Shown here piece after piece: positions 35,698 to 45,501 of a stretch of DNA of 64,000 nucleotides; within the stretch, counting starts at the first letter, position 1; each line of letters starts with the position of its first letter. Under the pieces are notes generated by a model. That model ran no database searches. It was not told the origin of the DNA and saw only the letters and a program-made list of their open reading frames with translations. The translations under genes and the position numbers were made by a program. The DNA is taken from the NCBI GenBank assembly GCA_041183265.1, contig JBEGMC010000097.1, positions 29,320 through 93,319 of the forward strand, read 5' to 3'. The DNA comes from Pollutibacter sp041183265. GTDB taxonomy: Bacteria > Bacteroidota > Bacteroidia > Chitinophagales > Chitinophagaceae.

Positions 35698-37605
35698 TTA
35701 AATTTTCCAGAACATCTGGAAGATGAAAAATAGGATGATGGAAACAACCATGATCAATACATAAGATCCAACCTGTCCACTTTGTATCAACCGCATCTGT
35801 CTAGCACTGAAGTGAATGAGTTTGCCCACTCCATTTACCATTCCATCAATTATTTTATTATCGATGATTCTTGCAAAAAATGAAGAGATGTGGTTGACTG
35901 GTTGAACAATCATCACATCATACAGCTCGTCGATGTACCATTTGTTTGCAAGGATTTTTCCAAAAGCTGACGAACGTTCCTCCGTGATGTTTTGTTTTGA
36001 GAACATCCTGCTGGCTGAAAAAATGGCTGTGATGATCAACAACAGCAATACGCCCATCATGATCAGCTCTGTGGCATGAGATAAGTGCAACTGACTTTCC
36101 GGATGAGAGAGGGCAAAAACCGGACTGAGAAAATCCGACAAATGATGTGCATTTTCCATAAATACAGCAGGAATGCCAATCCACCCCCCTATTACCGAGA
36201 GTGATGCAAGTATGATCAGTGGCCAAGTCATGGCAGCTGGTGATTCATGCACATGATGGTATTGCTCGTCCGTTCCCCTGAAATTTCCTTGGAAAGTGAG
36301 GAAATACATTCTGAACATGTAGAAGGCAGTCATCAACGAAGTAATGACACCCAAAACATAATAGACAATATGCTTGCCAAGTGCTGCTGTTAATATTTCA
36401 TCCTTGGAAAAAAATCCCGCAAATGGTGGAATACCTGCAATGGCCAAACAACCAATTAAAAAAGTAAAATGTGTAACGGGAAGCTTCTTTTTCAATCCAC
36501 CCATTTTATAGATGTCCTGCTCATGGTGCATGGCATGAATCACACTTCCTGCACCTAAGAAAAGCAATGCTTTGAAAAAAGCGTGTGTCATGACGTGGAA
36601 TACACCTGCGGTATAGGCTCCGACACCCAATGCCAAGAACATCAGTCCCAATTGACTGACAGTTGAATAAGCCAGTACTTTCTTGATATCATTTTGTTTC
36701 AATGCAATCGTTGCAGCAAGCAATGCAGTGGTGATGCCTACAATGGCAACAAGATTTTGTGAGATCGGCGCAAGCGAATACATCACATTGCTTCTCGCGA
36801 TCATGTATATACCTGCTGTAACCATGGTTGCTGCGTGGATCAGTGCGGATACAGGTGTGGGACCAGCCATGGCATCCGGCAACCAGGTGTAAAGGGGAAT
36901 TTGGGCTGATTTTCCCATGGCACCTACAAACATCAAAAGTGTTATCCCGGTAATCACCGAAACGGGGACGCTGGCTGCCTTTGCGAATACCCCTGTGTAT
37001 GTAATTGTGCCAAATTGTGCAAGCATCCAAAAAATTGCCAAGAGAAAGCCCAGGTCACCAATCCTATTCATCACAAATGCTTTTTTCGCTGCATTGTTGT
37101 AATTGTTGTTCGTGAACCAGAATCCTATCAGCAAATATGAACTCAGTCCAACACCCTCCCATCCTATAAACATGGTCACATAGCTTGAGCCGAGCACCAG
37201 AATGAGCATGAAGAATACGAAGAGGTTCAAATATGAGAAATACCTCGCGAAATGGGGACTTGCCTCTTCATGCATGTATGCAGTAGAGTAAATATGAATG
37301 AGAGATCCGATACCGGTGATGACAAGCAGAAACAAAGTGCTCAGCTGATCAAACTGCAAAGCAAATGGGATATCCAATCCAGCGGTTTTGATAAAATCAA
37401 ACAAGAACAAAACCTCCGTCTTAAACCCTTCAGCTGAAACCTGATTGAAAACCAAGAGGCTCATGAAAAAGGCCAGCACCATCACGCCTGAGCCAATCCA
37501 TCCAACCATTTTCTTTGAAAGAAAATTTCTTCCCAGTCCATTGATCAGAAAACCAATCAGTGGGAGCAATGGAATCAGGTAGCCGTATGTTATCATACCA
37601 TTCAT
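35698..37605 (-). CDS. nuoL: NADH-quinone oxidoreductase subunit L
   Basis: Distal antiporter-like subunit of 635 residues. Diagnostic stretches: FIGWEGVGLSSYLLIGFW, KSAQIPLYTWLPDAMAGPTPVSALIHAATMV in part, and KVLAYSTVSQLGLM. The C-terminal region should form the long lateral helix that spans NuoM and NuoN, followed by a final membrane helix near the end (VGSYVLIMVVSIILFFIF). It lies 16 nt after nuoK. Confidence 0.97.
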   Translation of the reverse strand: MNGMITYGYLIPLLPLIGFLINGLGRNFLSKKMVGWIGSGVMVLAFFMSLLVFNQVSAEGFKTEVLFLFDFIKTAGLDIPFALQFDQLSTLFLLVITGIGSLIHIYSTAYMHEEASPHFARYFSYLNLFVFFMLILVLGSSYVTMFIGWEGVGLSSYLLIGFWFTNNNYNNAAKKAFVMNRIGDLGFLLAIFWMLAQFGTITYTGVFAKAASVPVSVITGITLLMFVGAMGKSAQIPLYTWLPDAMAGPTPVSALIHAATMVTAGIYMIARSNVMYSLAPISQNLVAIVGITTALLAATIALKQNDIKKVLAYSTVSQLGLMFLALGVGAYTAGVFHVMTHAFFKALLFLGAGSVIHAMHHEQDIYKMGGLKKKLPVTHFTFLIGCLAIAGIPPFAGFFSKDEILTAALGKHIVYYVLGVITSLMTAFYMFRMYFLTFQGNFRGTDEQYHHVHESPAAMTWPLIILASLSVIGGWIGIPAVFMENAHHLSDFLSPVFALSHPESQLHLSHATELIMMGVLLLLIITAIFSASRMFSKQNITEERSSAFGKILANKWYIDELYDVMIVQPVNHISSFFARIIDNKIIDGMVNGVGKLIHFSARQMRLIQSGQVGSYVLIMVVSIILFFIFQMFWKI

Positions 37606-37621
37606 TGATATTATTTTTATC

Positions 37622-37957
37622 TCAGTGCTTCAATCGATTTAAAAAATTGATATCCACTGAATGAATATTTCTATAGAGCATCACAATGATTGCCAATCCC
37701 ACTGTAACCTCAGCTGCAGCAACCACCATGATAAAAAATACAAAAATTTGAGCCTCGGCTCCTGCCATCGACGCGGCATCGAGTGTCTGTGCTGCAGCAT
37801 GGTGCATGCGAGAAAAAGCAACGAGCAGCAAATTAACTGCATTCAGCATCAACTCAATGCACATGAATATGACAATTGCATTCCTGCGTGTGAGCACTCC
37901 AATTATACCAATGCAAAAAAGGCAAACGGATAAAAATATGTAATAGTTGATGGGCAT
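37622..37957 (-). CDS. nuoK: NADH-quinone oxidoreductase subunit K
   Basis: Small membrane subunit of 111 residues with three helices. The conserved membrane Glu residues are in CIELMLNAVNLLLV and AAAEVTVGLAIIVM, needed for proton transfer. The length is slightly above the usual 100 because of a loop near 50-65. It lies 2 nt after nuoJ. Confidence 0.96.
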   Translation of the reverse strand: MPINYYIFLSVCLFCIGIIGVLTRRNAIVIFMCIELMLNAVNLLLVAFSRMHHAAAQTLDAASMAGAEAQIFVFFIMVVAAAEVTVGLAIIVMLYRNIHSVDINFLNRLKH

Positions 37958-37959
37958 CT

Positions 37960-38484
37960 TTATTGTTTTGGAACGTTGGTTTCAATAATTTCTTTTTCTT
38001 TCTTTCCCAAAATGATTGCACCAACCATGGCACTCAGAAAGAGTACGCTGCTGATTTCAAATGGTACAACATATTCACTGAAAAGCGTGCGACCCAACTG
38101 TTGGATCAATCCAATCCCAGCATCTTGACCGCCAGCAATAGCAGTACTGTTTTTCAAGCCTGCTACCAGTATCAACATCAGACTCCCACCGGAAACAACA
38201 CCTGCCATTTTCATCCACTTGCTTTTGTTGGGTTCCTGGTCGGCATTCATATTCATGAGCATGATCACAAAAAGAAACAACACCATGATAGCGCCTGCAT
38301 AAACAATCATGTTTACGATTGCAAGGAATTGTGCATTGAGCAATACATAATGTCCGGAGATTGCAAAGAATACCACAATCAACCACAGCACACTGTGCAC
38401 CGGGTTCTTGCTGAATATCACCATCAATGCTGCGAGAATCGCAACCGATGACAATGCCCAAAATATGGTTTCGGTGATTGGCAT
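37960..38484 (-). CDS. nuoJ: NADH-quinone oxidoreductase subunit J
   Basis: Membrane subunit of 174 residues with five helices. NPVHSVLWLIVVF and VNMIVYAGAIMVLFLFVIMLMN are diagnostic, the second holding the pi-bulge helix that links quinone chemistry to pumping. It lies 3 nt after nuoI. Confidence 0.96.
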   Translation of the reverse strand: MPITETIFWALSSVAILAALMVIFSKNPVHSVLWLIVVFFAISGHYVLLNAQFLAIVNMIVYAGAIMVLFLFVIMLMNMNADQEPNKSKWMKMAGVVSGGSLMLILVAGLKNSTAIAGGQDAGIGLIQQLGRTLFSEYVVPFEISSVLFLSAMVGAIILGKKEKEIIETNVPKQ

Positions 38485-38487
38485 GTT

Positions 38488-39042
38488 TTATTTGTTTTTG
38501 ATTTGTTGTTCCCGCTGACCTTTTGCAAGCTCATAATTCTCTTTGTCATTTACAGGATGCGGAATGAGCAAGTTTTCTTTGCCATATATGAATCCTTTTC
38601 TTGTAAAATCAGATGGAGCAAATGTTTCAGAGAGATAGATGGCATCCTTTGGACAAGCCTCTTCACACAATCCGCAGAAAATACAACGCAGCATGTTGAT
38701 TTCATATTTTGCTGCGTATTTCTCTTCACGGTACAAGTTTTCTTCACCAGGCTGGCGTTCTGCAGCTTCCATGGTGATGGCTTCAGCCGGACAAGCAACA
38801 GCACACAATCCGCAGGCCGTGCAATTCTCTCTTCCTTCCTGATCACGGTTGAGCACATGGAGTCCTCTGAACACCGGACTAAAAGGCCTTTTTTGTTCAG
38901 GATAATTGATGGTGGGCTTCTTTTTAAACATATGGCCGAATGTGATGGCCATCCCTTTAAAAATAGCAGGCAGGTACAAGCTTTCCCAGAAGGTAAGCGG
39001 CTTCTGCTCCAATGTTTTTGATCTATTTGTCAATTGTCCCAT
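38488..39042 (-). CDS. nuoI: NADH-quinone oxidoreductase subunit I
   Basis: Ferredoxin-like subunit of 184 residues that carries two 4Fe-4S clusters (N6a and N6b). Both Cys motifs are intact: CTACGLCAVACP and CIFCGLCEEACP. An N-terminal amphipathic helix anchors it to NuoH. It lies 4 nt after nuoH. Confidence 0.97.
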   Translation of the reverse strand: MGQLTNRSKTLEQKPLTFWESLYLPAIFKGMAITFGHMFKKKPTINYPEQKRPFSPVFRGLHVLNRDQEGRENCTACGLCAVACPAEAITMEAAERQPGEENLYREEKYAAKYEINMLRCIFCGLCEEACPKDAIYLSETFAPSDFTRKGFIYGKENLLIPHPVNDKENYELAKGQREQQIKNK

Positions 39043-39046
39043 ATCA

Positions 39047-40129
39047 TTATTTATTGAGCGCCAATATCACGACTGCTGTTATCAAAAGATTAGCGAGTGC
39101 AAGCGGAATCAATTTCTTCCAACCCAAGTCCATGAGTTGATCATACCGGAATCTCGGGATGGTCCATCGCACCCAAATGAATAAGAAAAGAAAGAAAGCA
39201 ATCTTTGCGAAGAAGGTCAGGAATCCAAGCAGTGCAACCAGGTTGACACCAATGTTTGACGCCAGTGCCGCCTCATCTACAAATGGTATGTCGTATCCTC
39301 CAAAGAACAATGTTGAAACAACCGCACTTGAAATGAACATGTTGACATACTCAGAAAAAAGGTACAATCCCAGCTTCATGGAAGAGTACTCCTGATGATA
39401 CCCAAAGTTCAATTCGTTTTCCGCTTCAGGCAAATCAAATGGCGTTCTGTTGCACTCGGCAAAAACACAAATCAAGAAAATCAAAAAGGCCAGCGGTTGG
39501 TACAAAATATTCCAACCCAACAGACCTCCCCAACCTCCTTGCATTTGCTGCTCAACGATGGTCTTTAAACTGAGTGACCCTGTCATCAACAGCAGAGAGA
39601 TAAGCGACAAACCCATCGCCAATTCATATGAAATGATTTGTGATGCACCGCGCACTGCAGCCAACAGTGAAAATTTATTGTTGGAGGACCAGCCACCGAT
39701 CATGATGCCATATACACCAAGACTTACCACACCGAACACATAGAGGATTCCAATATTTACATCAGCAACTTGCAGACACACCGTTCTACCTGCAATCTCA
39801 ATTTGATTCCCCCAGGGAATCACAGCACTGGTCAACATGGCTGTCAACATCGCCAATGCAGGTCCAAGTACAAACAAACCCTTGTTGGATGTAAGCGGTA
39901 TGATTTCTTCTTTGAAAAAAAGTTTGAGACCATCTGCGAGCGGTTGAAGTATTCCAAAAGGACCCGCACGATTGGGACCTCTGCGGTCTTGCATGAATCC
40001 TGCAATTTTTCTTTCTGCAAAAGTTGTGTACATGGCCACGACCAGAGAGAAAGAAATGATTGCTCCGATCAGCAACAACTTTTCCAATCCAAACCATACA
40101 TCTATCATGAGCAATTGAATAGGTATCAT
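39047..40129 (-). CDS. nuoH: NADH-quinone oxidoreductase subunit H
   Basis: Membrane subunit of 360 residues that forms the quinone-binding channel with NuoB and NuoD. Diagnostic text: FAERKIAGFMQDRRGPNRAGPFG, here cited by its first and last parts, and ECNRTPFDLPEAENELNFGY. Its start overlaps the nuoG stop by 4 nt (ATGA), so translation is coupled. Confidence 0.97.
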   Translation of the reverse strand: MIPIQLLMIDVWFGLEKLLLIGAIISFSLVVAMYTTFAERKIAGFMQDRRGPNRAGPFGILQPLADGLKLFFKEEIIPLTSNKGLFVLGPALAMLTAMLTSAVIPWGNQIEIAGRTVCLQVADVNIGILYVFGVVSLGVYGIMIGGWSSNNKFSLLAAVRGASQIISYELAMGLSLISLLLMTGSLSLKTIVEQQMQGGWGGLLGWNILYQPLAFLIFLICVFAECNRTPFDLPEAENELNFGYHQEYSSMKLGLYLFSEYVNMFISSAVVSTLFFGGYDIPFVDEAALASNIGVNLVALLGFLTFFAKIAFFLFLFIWVRWTIPRFRYDQLMDLGWKKLIPLALANLLITAVVILALNK

Positions 40130-41223
40130 GAATGCTTCTTTGTTTGTTCAAAAACTTTTCCGGTCGCGGGACCTTTGATGGCACTCAAATCAATGGAGGG
40201 ATCATTGACCTCGCTGACACTGTGTATATCCATCAATAATTTGGGTTTCCTGCCATCATGCACCTTGCTGAAGGTTTCAGCTGGCTTCCTGAGTTTCTCA
40301 TAATGGCCTTGAGAAATCACTGAGTGCCTGCTCACATGTGTTGGTCCTTCAATTACCCAATCACCCGTCTTTTTCTTTTCAAATCGACATTCGTTGCAGA
40401 TCCAATCTTCCACCTCACCCCATTGATCTTTCCTGGCCGTCACACGTAAAACCTCTTCACCTCTTTGCCAGAGGGTCACTTTACCAGAGCAGCATTTGCA
40501 TGCACGGTGTGCATTGACAGGTTTGGTAAACCAGACCCTGTTCTTGAAACGGAATGTTTTATCGGTCAGCGCACCAACAGGACATACATCAATTACATTT
40601 CCAATGAAATCGTTGTCGAGCGATTTCTCGATATATGTAGCAATTTCCGCATGATCTCCTCTGCTGAGCACACCATGCACCCTTTTGTTGGACACTTGAT
40701 CTGCAGTATACACACAACGGTAGCAGAGAATGCATCGTGTCATGTGCAACTGTATGTACGGACCCAAATCGTGTTTATCGAATGTTCTGCGTTTGAACTC
40801 ATATCGGGTTGCTTCCTTTCCATGCTCATATCCCAGATCCTGCAAATGACACTCGCCTGCCTGATCGCAAACGGGACAGTCCAGAGGATGATTCAACAAA
40901 AGAAACTCAACAACTCCATTGCGCGCGTCGAGTACCTTGGGACTCGTAATGTTTTTAACTTCCATCCCATCCATCACCCCTGTGCGACAACTTGCAACAA
41001 GTTTGGGCATGGGACGGGGATCGGCTTCACTTCCTTTGCTTACCTCCACCAAACAAGTGCGGCATTTTCCGCCACTCCCCTGCAACTTGGTATAGTAACA
41101 CATAGCAGGTGGCACAACCTCACCACCAATCATTCTTGCAGCCTGCAGGATGGTGGTGCCCTGGGGCACATCTATCGTGATGTTGTCGATGGTGACTTTC
41201 AACTTTTTTATTTCCTCGGCCAT
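40126..41223 (-). CDS. nuoG: Short NADH-quinone oxidoreductase subunit G (Fe-S domains only)
   Basis: Electron-transfer subunit of 365 residues, against about 700-900 in E. coli or Thermus. The N-terminal 2Fe-2S domain has its four Cys (CYYTKLQGSGGKCRTC ... SC). The His-ligated N5 site is HPLDCPVCDQAGEC, and the N4 site is CILCYRC with VIDVCPVGAL. A Cys-rich remnant (RACKCCSG, WICNEC) follows, then about 90 residues of tail. The large molybdopterin-oxidoreductase-like domain is missing. Because nuoH begins exactly at the stop, this is a real short form and not a break. Confidence 0.93.
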   Translation of the reverse strand: MAEEIKKLKVTIDNITIDVPQGTTILQAARMIGGEVVPPAMCYYTKLQGSGGKCRTCLVEVSKGSEADPRPMPKLVASCRTGVMDGMEVKNITSPKVLDARNGVVEFLLLNHPLDCPVCDQAGECHLQDLGYEHGKEATRYEFKRRTFDKHDLGPYIQLHMTRCILCYRCVYTADQVSNKRVHGVLSRGDHAEIATYIEKSLDNDFIGNVIDVCPVGALTDKTFRFKNRVWFTKPVNAHRACKCCSGKVTLWQRGEEVLRVTARKDQWGEVEDWICNECRFEKKKTGDWVIEGPTHVSRHSVISQGHYEKLRKPAETFSKVHDGRKPKLLMDIHSVSEVNDPSIDLSAIKGPATGKVFEQTKKHS

Positions 41224-41232
41224 AGCATTTTT

Positions 41233-42582
41233 TTATGCAACTACACTCAACTCATCAGCATAATGAGCCAAGCCATAGTTTTGGGTTAAGCACAATGAAG
41301 GATTGTTGACATGCCATTCAAATTCATCTCTGAAATGTCTGATGGCTGCTGCAACAGGCCATGCTGCTGCATCGCCCAGTGGACAAATGGTATTTCCCTC
41401 AATTTTTCTTTGGATATCCCACAGCAAATCAATGTCGCTTGATACACCTTTACCGCTCTCAATTTTTTGCAGAATTTTCTCCATCCAGCCTGTTCCCTCT
41501 CTGCAAGGTGAACATTGTCCGCAGCTTTCATGTCTGTAAAACCTGGCAAGCGTTAGCGTGTGACGAACAATGCACTGATCCTCATCCAGCACAATGAATC
41601 CACCCGACCCCATCATAGATCCGCTGGCAAAACCACCGTCAGAAAGACTTTCATAATTCATGTAGCGGGTTTCACCTTTGGCAGTCTTCAACAATAAATT
41701 TGCTGGAAGGATGGGTACTGATGAACCACCAGGGATACATGCTTTCAATTTTTTTCCGTTGGCAATGCCCCCACAGTATTCATCGCTGTAGATAAATTCT
41801 TCTACTGAGATGGTCATGTCTATTTCATATACGCCAGGCTTGTTGATGTTTCCGCAGGCAGAAATAAGTTTTGTTCCGGTAGATCGGCCAACTCCAATCT
41901 TTGCATACTCCTCCGCACCGAGGTTCATGATAGGAACAACAGCAGCAAGTGTTTCAACGTTGTTCACAACAGTGGGACAGTCCCACAATCCTTTGATAGC
42001 GGGAAAGGGTGGTTTGATACGGGGATTCCCTCTTTTTCCTTCAAGTGATTCAATGAGTGCTGTTTCTTCACCACAGATGTATGCACCTGCACCACGCTGC
42101 ACATATATTTCCAGATCGAATCCAGTTCCCAGGATATTTTTCCCCAGGTAACCATTTTGTTTCGCTTCTGCAATTGCTTGTTCAAGAATTCCAACAATCC
42201 ATGCGTATTCACCTCGTATGTATATGTACGTGCGGTTACTGCCCAATGCAAAAGATGAAACGATCAGACCCTCGATGAGCAGATGAGGAATGAATTCCAT
42301 CAGGTATCTGTCTTTGAAAGTACCAGGTTCAGATTCATCAGCGTTGCAAACCAGATAACGGGGTACGCCTTCGGGCTTTGCAAGAAAACTCCATTTAAGT
42401 CCAGTTGCGAATCCCGCACCCCCCCTGCCTCTGAGTCCGCTTTTCTTTACTTCCTCCACAATAGCAGCAGGTTCCATTTTCAATGCCTTCTCAACCGCTG
42501 CATAACCACCCTCCCTCCGATAAACATCAAAGTGCCGGATACCTTCAACATGGGCCTTTTCCAATAATAATTTTCTTGCCAT
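41233..42582 (-). CDS. nuoF: NADH-quinone oxidoreductase subunit F
   Basis: NADH- and FMN-binding subunit of 449 residues. GRGGAGFATGLKWSF is the NADH/FMN site, AYICGEETALIESLEG the second, and ESCGQCSPCREGT with a later Cys (NTICPLGDAA) holds the N3 4Fe-4S cluster. Its presence with NuoE shows this complex I can use NADH directly, unlike the 11-subunit forms. Confidence 0.97.
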   Translation of the reverse strand: MARKLLLEKAHVEGIRHFDVYRREGGYAAVEKALKMEPAAIVEEVKKSGLRGRGGAGFATGLKWSFLAKPEGVPRYLVCNADESEPGTFKDRYLMEFIPHLLIEGLIVSSFALGSNRTYIYIRGEYAWIVGILEQAIAEAKQNGYLGKNILGTGFDLEIYVQRGAGAYICGEETALIESLEGKRGNPRIKPPFPAIKGLWDCPTVVNNVETLAAVVPIMNLGAEEYAKIGVGRSTGTKLISACGNINKPGVYEIDMTISVEEFIYSDEYCGGIANGKKLKACIPGGSSVPILPANLLLKTAKGETRYMNYESLSDGGFASGSMMGSGGFIVLDEDQCIVRHTLTLARFYRHESCGQCSPCREGTGWMEKILQKIESGKGVSSDIDLLWDIQRKIEGNTICPLGDAAAWPVAAAIRHFRDEFEWHVNNPSLCLTQNYGLAHYADELSVVA

Positions 42583-42593
42583 AATGCCTTCCT

Positions 42594-43082
42594 CTATTTA
42601 TGATTGTAGCAATCAGCTATGATTTCATCCACTTTTGCGGGTGTAAGGTGTTCCCTGTAATGCATACCCATTTGCATCATGGGCGCATAACCACAGGCAC
42701 CTAAACACTCTACTGTTTTCAATGTGAACATACCATCGGAAGTGGTCTCACCCACACCGATGCCAAGTTTTGATTTGATGTATGCAATGATGTCATCGCT
42801 TCCTCTCAACATGCATGGACCCGTTTGACAAACTTCCAACACATGTTTACCAACCGGATGCAGATTGAACATGCTGTAAAAAGTAGCCACCTCATAGACT
42901 TCAATGGATTCAATGGATAAAATGGAAGCCACATGATCCATGGCTTCAGCACTGAGCCAACCTCCAAACTCTTCTTGTGCAAGATGCAGGATGGGAATGA
43001 GGGCACTTTTTTGTTTGCCTTGAGGGTAACGGGCAATGATTGCCTCCACTTCTTTCATTGTATGTTCACTGAACTTCACCAT
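42594..43082 (-). CDS. nuoE: NADH-quinone oxidoreductase subunit E
   Basis: Thioredoxin-like subunit of 162 residues binding the N1a 2Fe-2S cluster. The four Cys ligands are in VCQTGPCML and VECLGACGYAPM. It partners NuoF in the NADH-oxidising module. It lies 12 nt after nuoD. Confidence 0.96.
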   Translation of the reverse strand: MVKFSEHTMKEVEAIIARYPQGKQKSALIPILHLAQEEFGGWLSAEAMDHVASILSIESIEVYEVATFYSMFNLHPVGKHVLEVCQTGPCMLRGSDDIIAYIKSKLGIGVGETTSDGMFTLKTVECLGACGYAPMMQMGMHYREHLTPAKVDEIIADCYNHK

Positions 43083-43094
43083 CGTTTAATAAGT

Positions 43095-44321
43095 TTAAGC
43101 ATCCATTTCACCGGCAATCAGGTTGAGGCTGCTCAGCGTAATGATCGCATCGCTCAACATGGTTCCGCTAACAATTTCCTCGTATGCTTGATAATAAATA
43201 AAGCAGGGTCTTCTGAAATGCAAACGATAAGGAGATCTCCCTCCGTCGCTGATCATATAAAATCCCAACTCACCATTGGCACCCTCGATACTATGATATA
43301 CTTCACCAACAGGTATTTCTGTTTCACCCATCACAATTTTGAAGTGATAGATCAGCGCTTCCATTTTTGTGTACACATCTGCTTTCGCAGGCAGATAATA
43401 AGCTGGGGCGTCTGCATGATAAACCTCTGCTTCAGCACCCTTGAAGGATTGTACTTTCTCATACGCCTGGCGGATGATACCAAGTGATTGCCAAACTTCT
43501 TCTCCCCTTACCATGAAACGATCGTAATTATCGCCTGTTGTTCCTACCGGAATGATGAAATCAAAATCCTCGTAGGAAGAATAAGGTGCATGCACCCTTA
43601 CATCATAATCAATCCCTGCAGCACGCAGATTGGGTCCGGTGAAACTGTAGTTCAACGCACGTTCAGCAGAGATGGCTCCAGTGCCTTTTGTTCTTTCAAT
43701 GAAAATTCTGTTGCGCATGAAAAGATTTTCAAATTCTTTCCACACTTTTGGAAACTCCTCAAGAAATTGTTCAATCTTTTGAAATGCGGTATTGGTGAAA
43801 TTTCTTTCAAATCCGCCGATTCTTCCCATGTTGGTTGTGAGCCTTGATCCGCATACCTCTTCGTAGATTTCATAAATGAGCTCCCTGTATTGCATCACAT
43901 ACAGAAATCCTGTGTAAGCACCTGTATCCACACCAACGATTGAATTGCAGATCAAATGATCTGAAATACGGGAAAGCTCCATGATGATCACCCGCAGATA
44001 ATCTACCCTTTTGGGAGTTTTGACACCCAATAATTTTTCGCAAGTCATATGCCAGCCCATGTTGTTCAATGGTGCTGAGCAATAATTCAAACGATCGGTA
44101 AGTGTGGTAATCTGATAAAGCGGCCTTCTTTCAGCAAGCTTCTCAAATGCGCGGTGAATATAGCCAACAGTGGATTCTGCCTTGATGATGCGCTCACCAT
44201 CCATTTCCAGGATGTTCTGGAACACGCCGTGCGTGGCAGGGTGCGTTGGACCAAGATTAAGCGTGGTTGTTTGTTTTTCGAGCGACCCTTCCGGTAACAC
44301 TATGTTTGCCTGTTCAGCCAT
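43095..44321 (-). CDS. nuoD: NADH-quinone oxidoreductase subunit D
   Basis: Quinone-site subunit of 408 residues, related to hydrogenase large subunits. GPTHPATHGVFQ holds the conserved His near the quinone, and RIGGFERNF and PYSSYEDFDF are typical. It is encoded apart from NuoC, while some Bacteroidota have a fused NuoCD. Confidence 0.97.
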   Translation of the reverse strand: MAEQANIVLPEGSLEKQTTTLNLGPTHPATHGVFQNILEMDGERIIKAESTVGYIHRAFEKLAERRPLYQITTLTDRLNYCSAPLNNMGWHMTCEKLLGVKTPKRVDYLRVIIMELSRISDHLICNSIVGVDTGAYTGFLYVMQYRELIYEIYEEVCGSRLTTNMGRIGGFERNFTNTAFQKIEQFLEEFPKVWKEFENLFMRNRIFIERTKGTGAISAERALNYSFTGPNLRAAGIDYDVRVHAPYSSYEDFDFIIPVGTTGDNYDRFMVRGEEVWQSLGIIRQAYEKVQSFKGAEAEVYHADAPAYYLPAKADVYTKMEALIYHFKIVMGETEIPVGEVYHSIEGANGELGFYMISDGGRSPYRLHFRRPCFIYYQAYEEIVSGTMLSDAIITLSSLNLIAGEMDA

Positions 44322-44338
44322 TGTAATTTTTTGGTTCT

Positions 44339-44842
44339 TTATCTTCCAAACATTTCGTCGTCCTTGTCAATTCTGGTTTGATCTTCCAAGGGATATTCTT
44401 TGCGCAGTGGATGATAATCCATCTCATCAACATTCAATACCCTCTTCAAGTTGGGATGTCCAATGAAGTGGATGCCAAAAAAATCAAACGTCTCTCTTTC
44501 CATCCAATTGGCACCGCTGTACAATCCGGTTGCAGTGAATACATCGGGCTTTTCAACTGGTACAAAAACCTTCAACCTCAAGCGCGTATTCTCTTTCAAG
44601 TTGTGCACATGATAAACAACGCCTAATTCTTTGCCTGACTGGTCAGGATAGTGTACACCAGTCAGATCGGTTAAGAACTGAAAACCGAGTGTTGGCTCAT
44701 CATGCAAAAAGGTCAGGACCTTTAAGTTGATGGAAGGGATTGCTTCAAACGCCAATATATCGGACGATTCATCCCATGAGATGATTCCATCACCAAACTG
44801 TGTGTTCAGCTTTTCTTTGATATGGTCTGTGGGAATGGGCAT
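44339..44842 (-). CDS. nuoC: NADH-quinone oxidoreductase subunit C
   Basis: Peripheral-arm subunit of 167 residues without cofactors. GANWMERETFDFFGIHFIGHPN and YPLEDQ are the family signature (30-kDa subunit), seen here in the C-terminal half. It lies 14 nt after nuoB. Confidence 0.95.
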   Translation of the reverse strand: MPIPTDHIKEKLNTQFGDGIISWDESSDILAFEAIPSINLKVLTFLHDEPTLGFQFLTDLTGVHYPDQSGKELGVVYHVHNLKENTRLRLKVFVPVEKPDVFTATGLYSGANWMERETFDFFGIHFIGHPNLKRVLNVDEMDYHPLRKEYPLEDQTRIDKDDEMFGR

Positions 44843-44856
44843 GTGTAATGAATAGG

Positions 44857-45444
44857 TTATTGTATACCGTAGGTTTCCAATAAATGTTTGTATTGATCGC
44901 TGTGGCGTCTTCTGAGTGATTCATTGTGAATGAGGTCTTGGATTTTGAGCACCCCATCAATGATTGCTTCTGGTCTTGGCGGACATCCAGGAACATATAC
45001 ATCCACCGGCACCACCTGATCGATTCCCTGCAATACAGAATAGGTATCAAAAATTCCACCACTGGAAGCACAAGCTCCAACAGCCATTACCCATCTGGGT
45101 TCTGCCATCTGTAAATATACCTGTCTCACAACTGGTCCCATTTTTTTTGCGATGGTTCCCATGACCATCAACAGATCACATTGACGGGGTGAAAAACCCA
45201 CACGCTCAGATCCAAACCTGGCGAGGTCATAGTGAGAACCCATGGTCGCCATGAATTCAATGCCACAACAGGAAGTTGCGAAAGGAAGTGGCCAGATAGA
45301 ATTTTTTCTTGCCAATCCAACAACCTTGTCAAATGATGTTGCGAAAAAACCCTCCCCCATGTGACCATCAGGCAATTCAACCTGATTGATACCACGGTCG
45401 GTAAAGTCTTTGGGGTTCACATTAAATCTTACAGGCCTGGCCAT
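44857..45444 (-). CDS. nuoB: NADH-quinone oxidoreductase subunit B
   Basis: Subunit of 195 residues that holds the terminal N2 4Fe-4S cluster, which reduces quinone. The ligands are the adjacent pair in ATSCCGIEFMAT, a Cys in VGACASSGG, and CPPRPEAIIDG. The last about 30 residues are charged and less conserved. It lies 57 nt after nuoA. Confidence 0.97.
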   Translation of the reverse strand: MARPVRFNVNPKDFTDRGINQVELPDGHMGEGFFATSFDKVVGLARKNSIWPLPFATSCCGIEFMATMGSHYDLARFGSERVGFSPRQCDLLMVMGTIAKKMGPVVRQVYLQMAEPRWVMAVGACASSGGIFDTYSVLQGIDQVVPVDVYVPGCPPRPEAIIDGVLKIQDLIHNESLRRRHSDQYKHLLETYGIQ

Positions 45445-45501
45445 AGTAGTTTTTTATTATAACACATGCACCCGGAACTTGTTTTCCGCATGCAGAGCAT
45501 T

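Noticed and set aside
37963..39021. Plus-strand open frames opposite nuoJ and nuoI
   Set aside because: They mirror conserved complex I genes and have biased composition typical of antisense frames.
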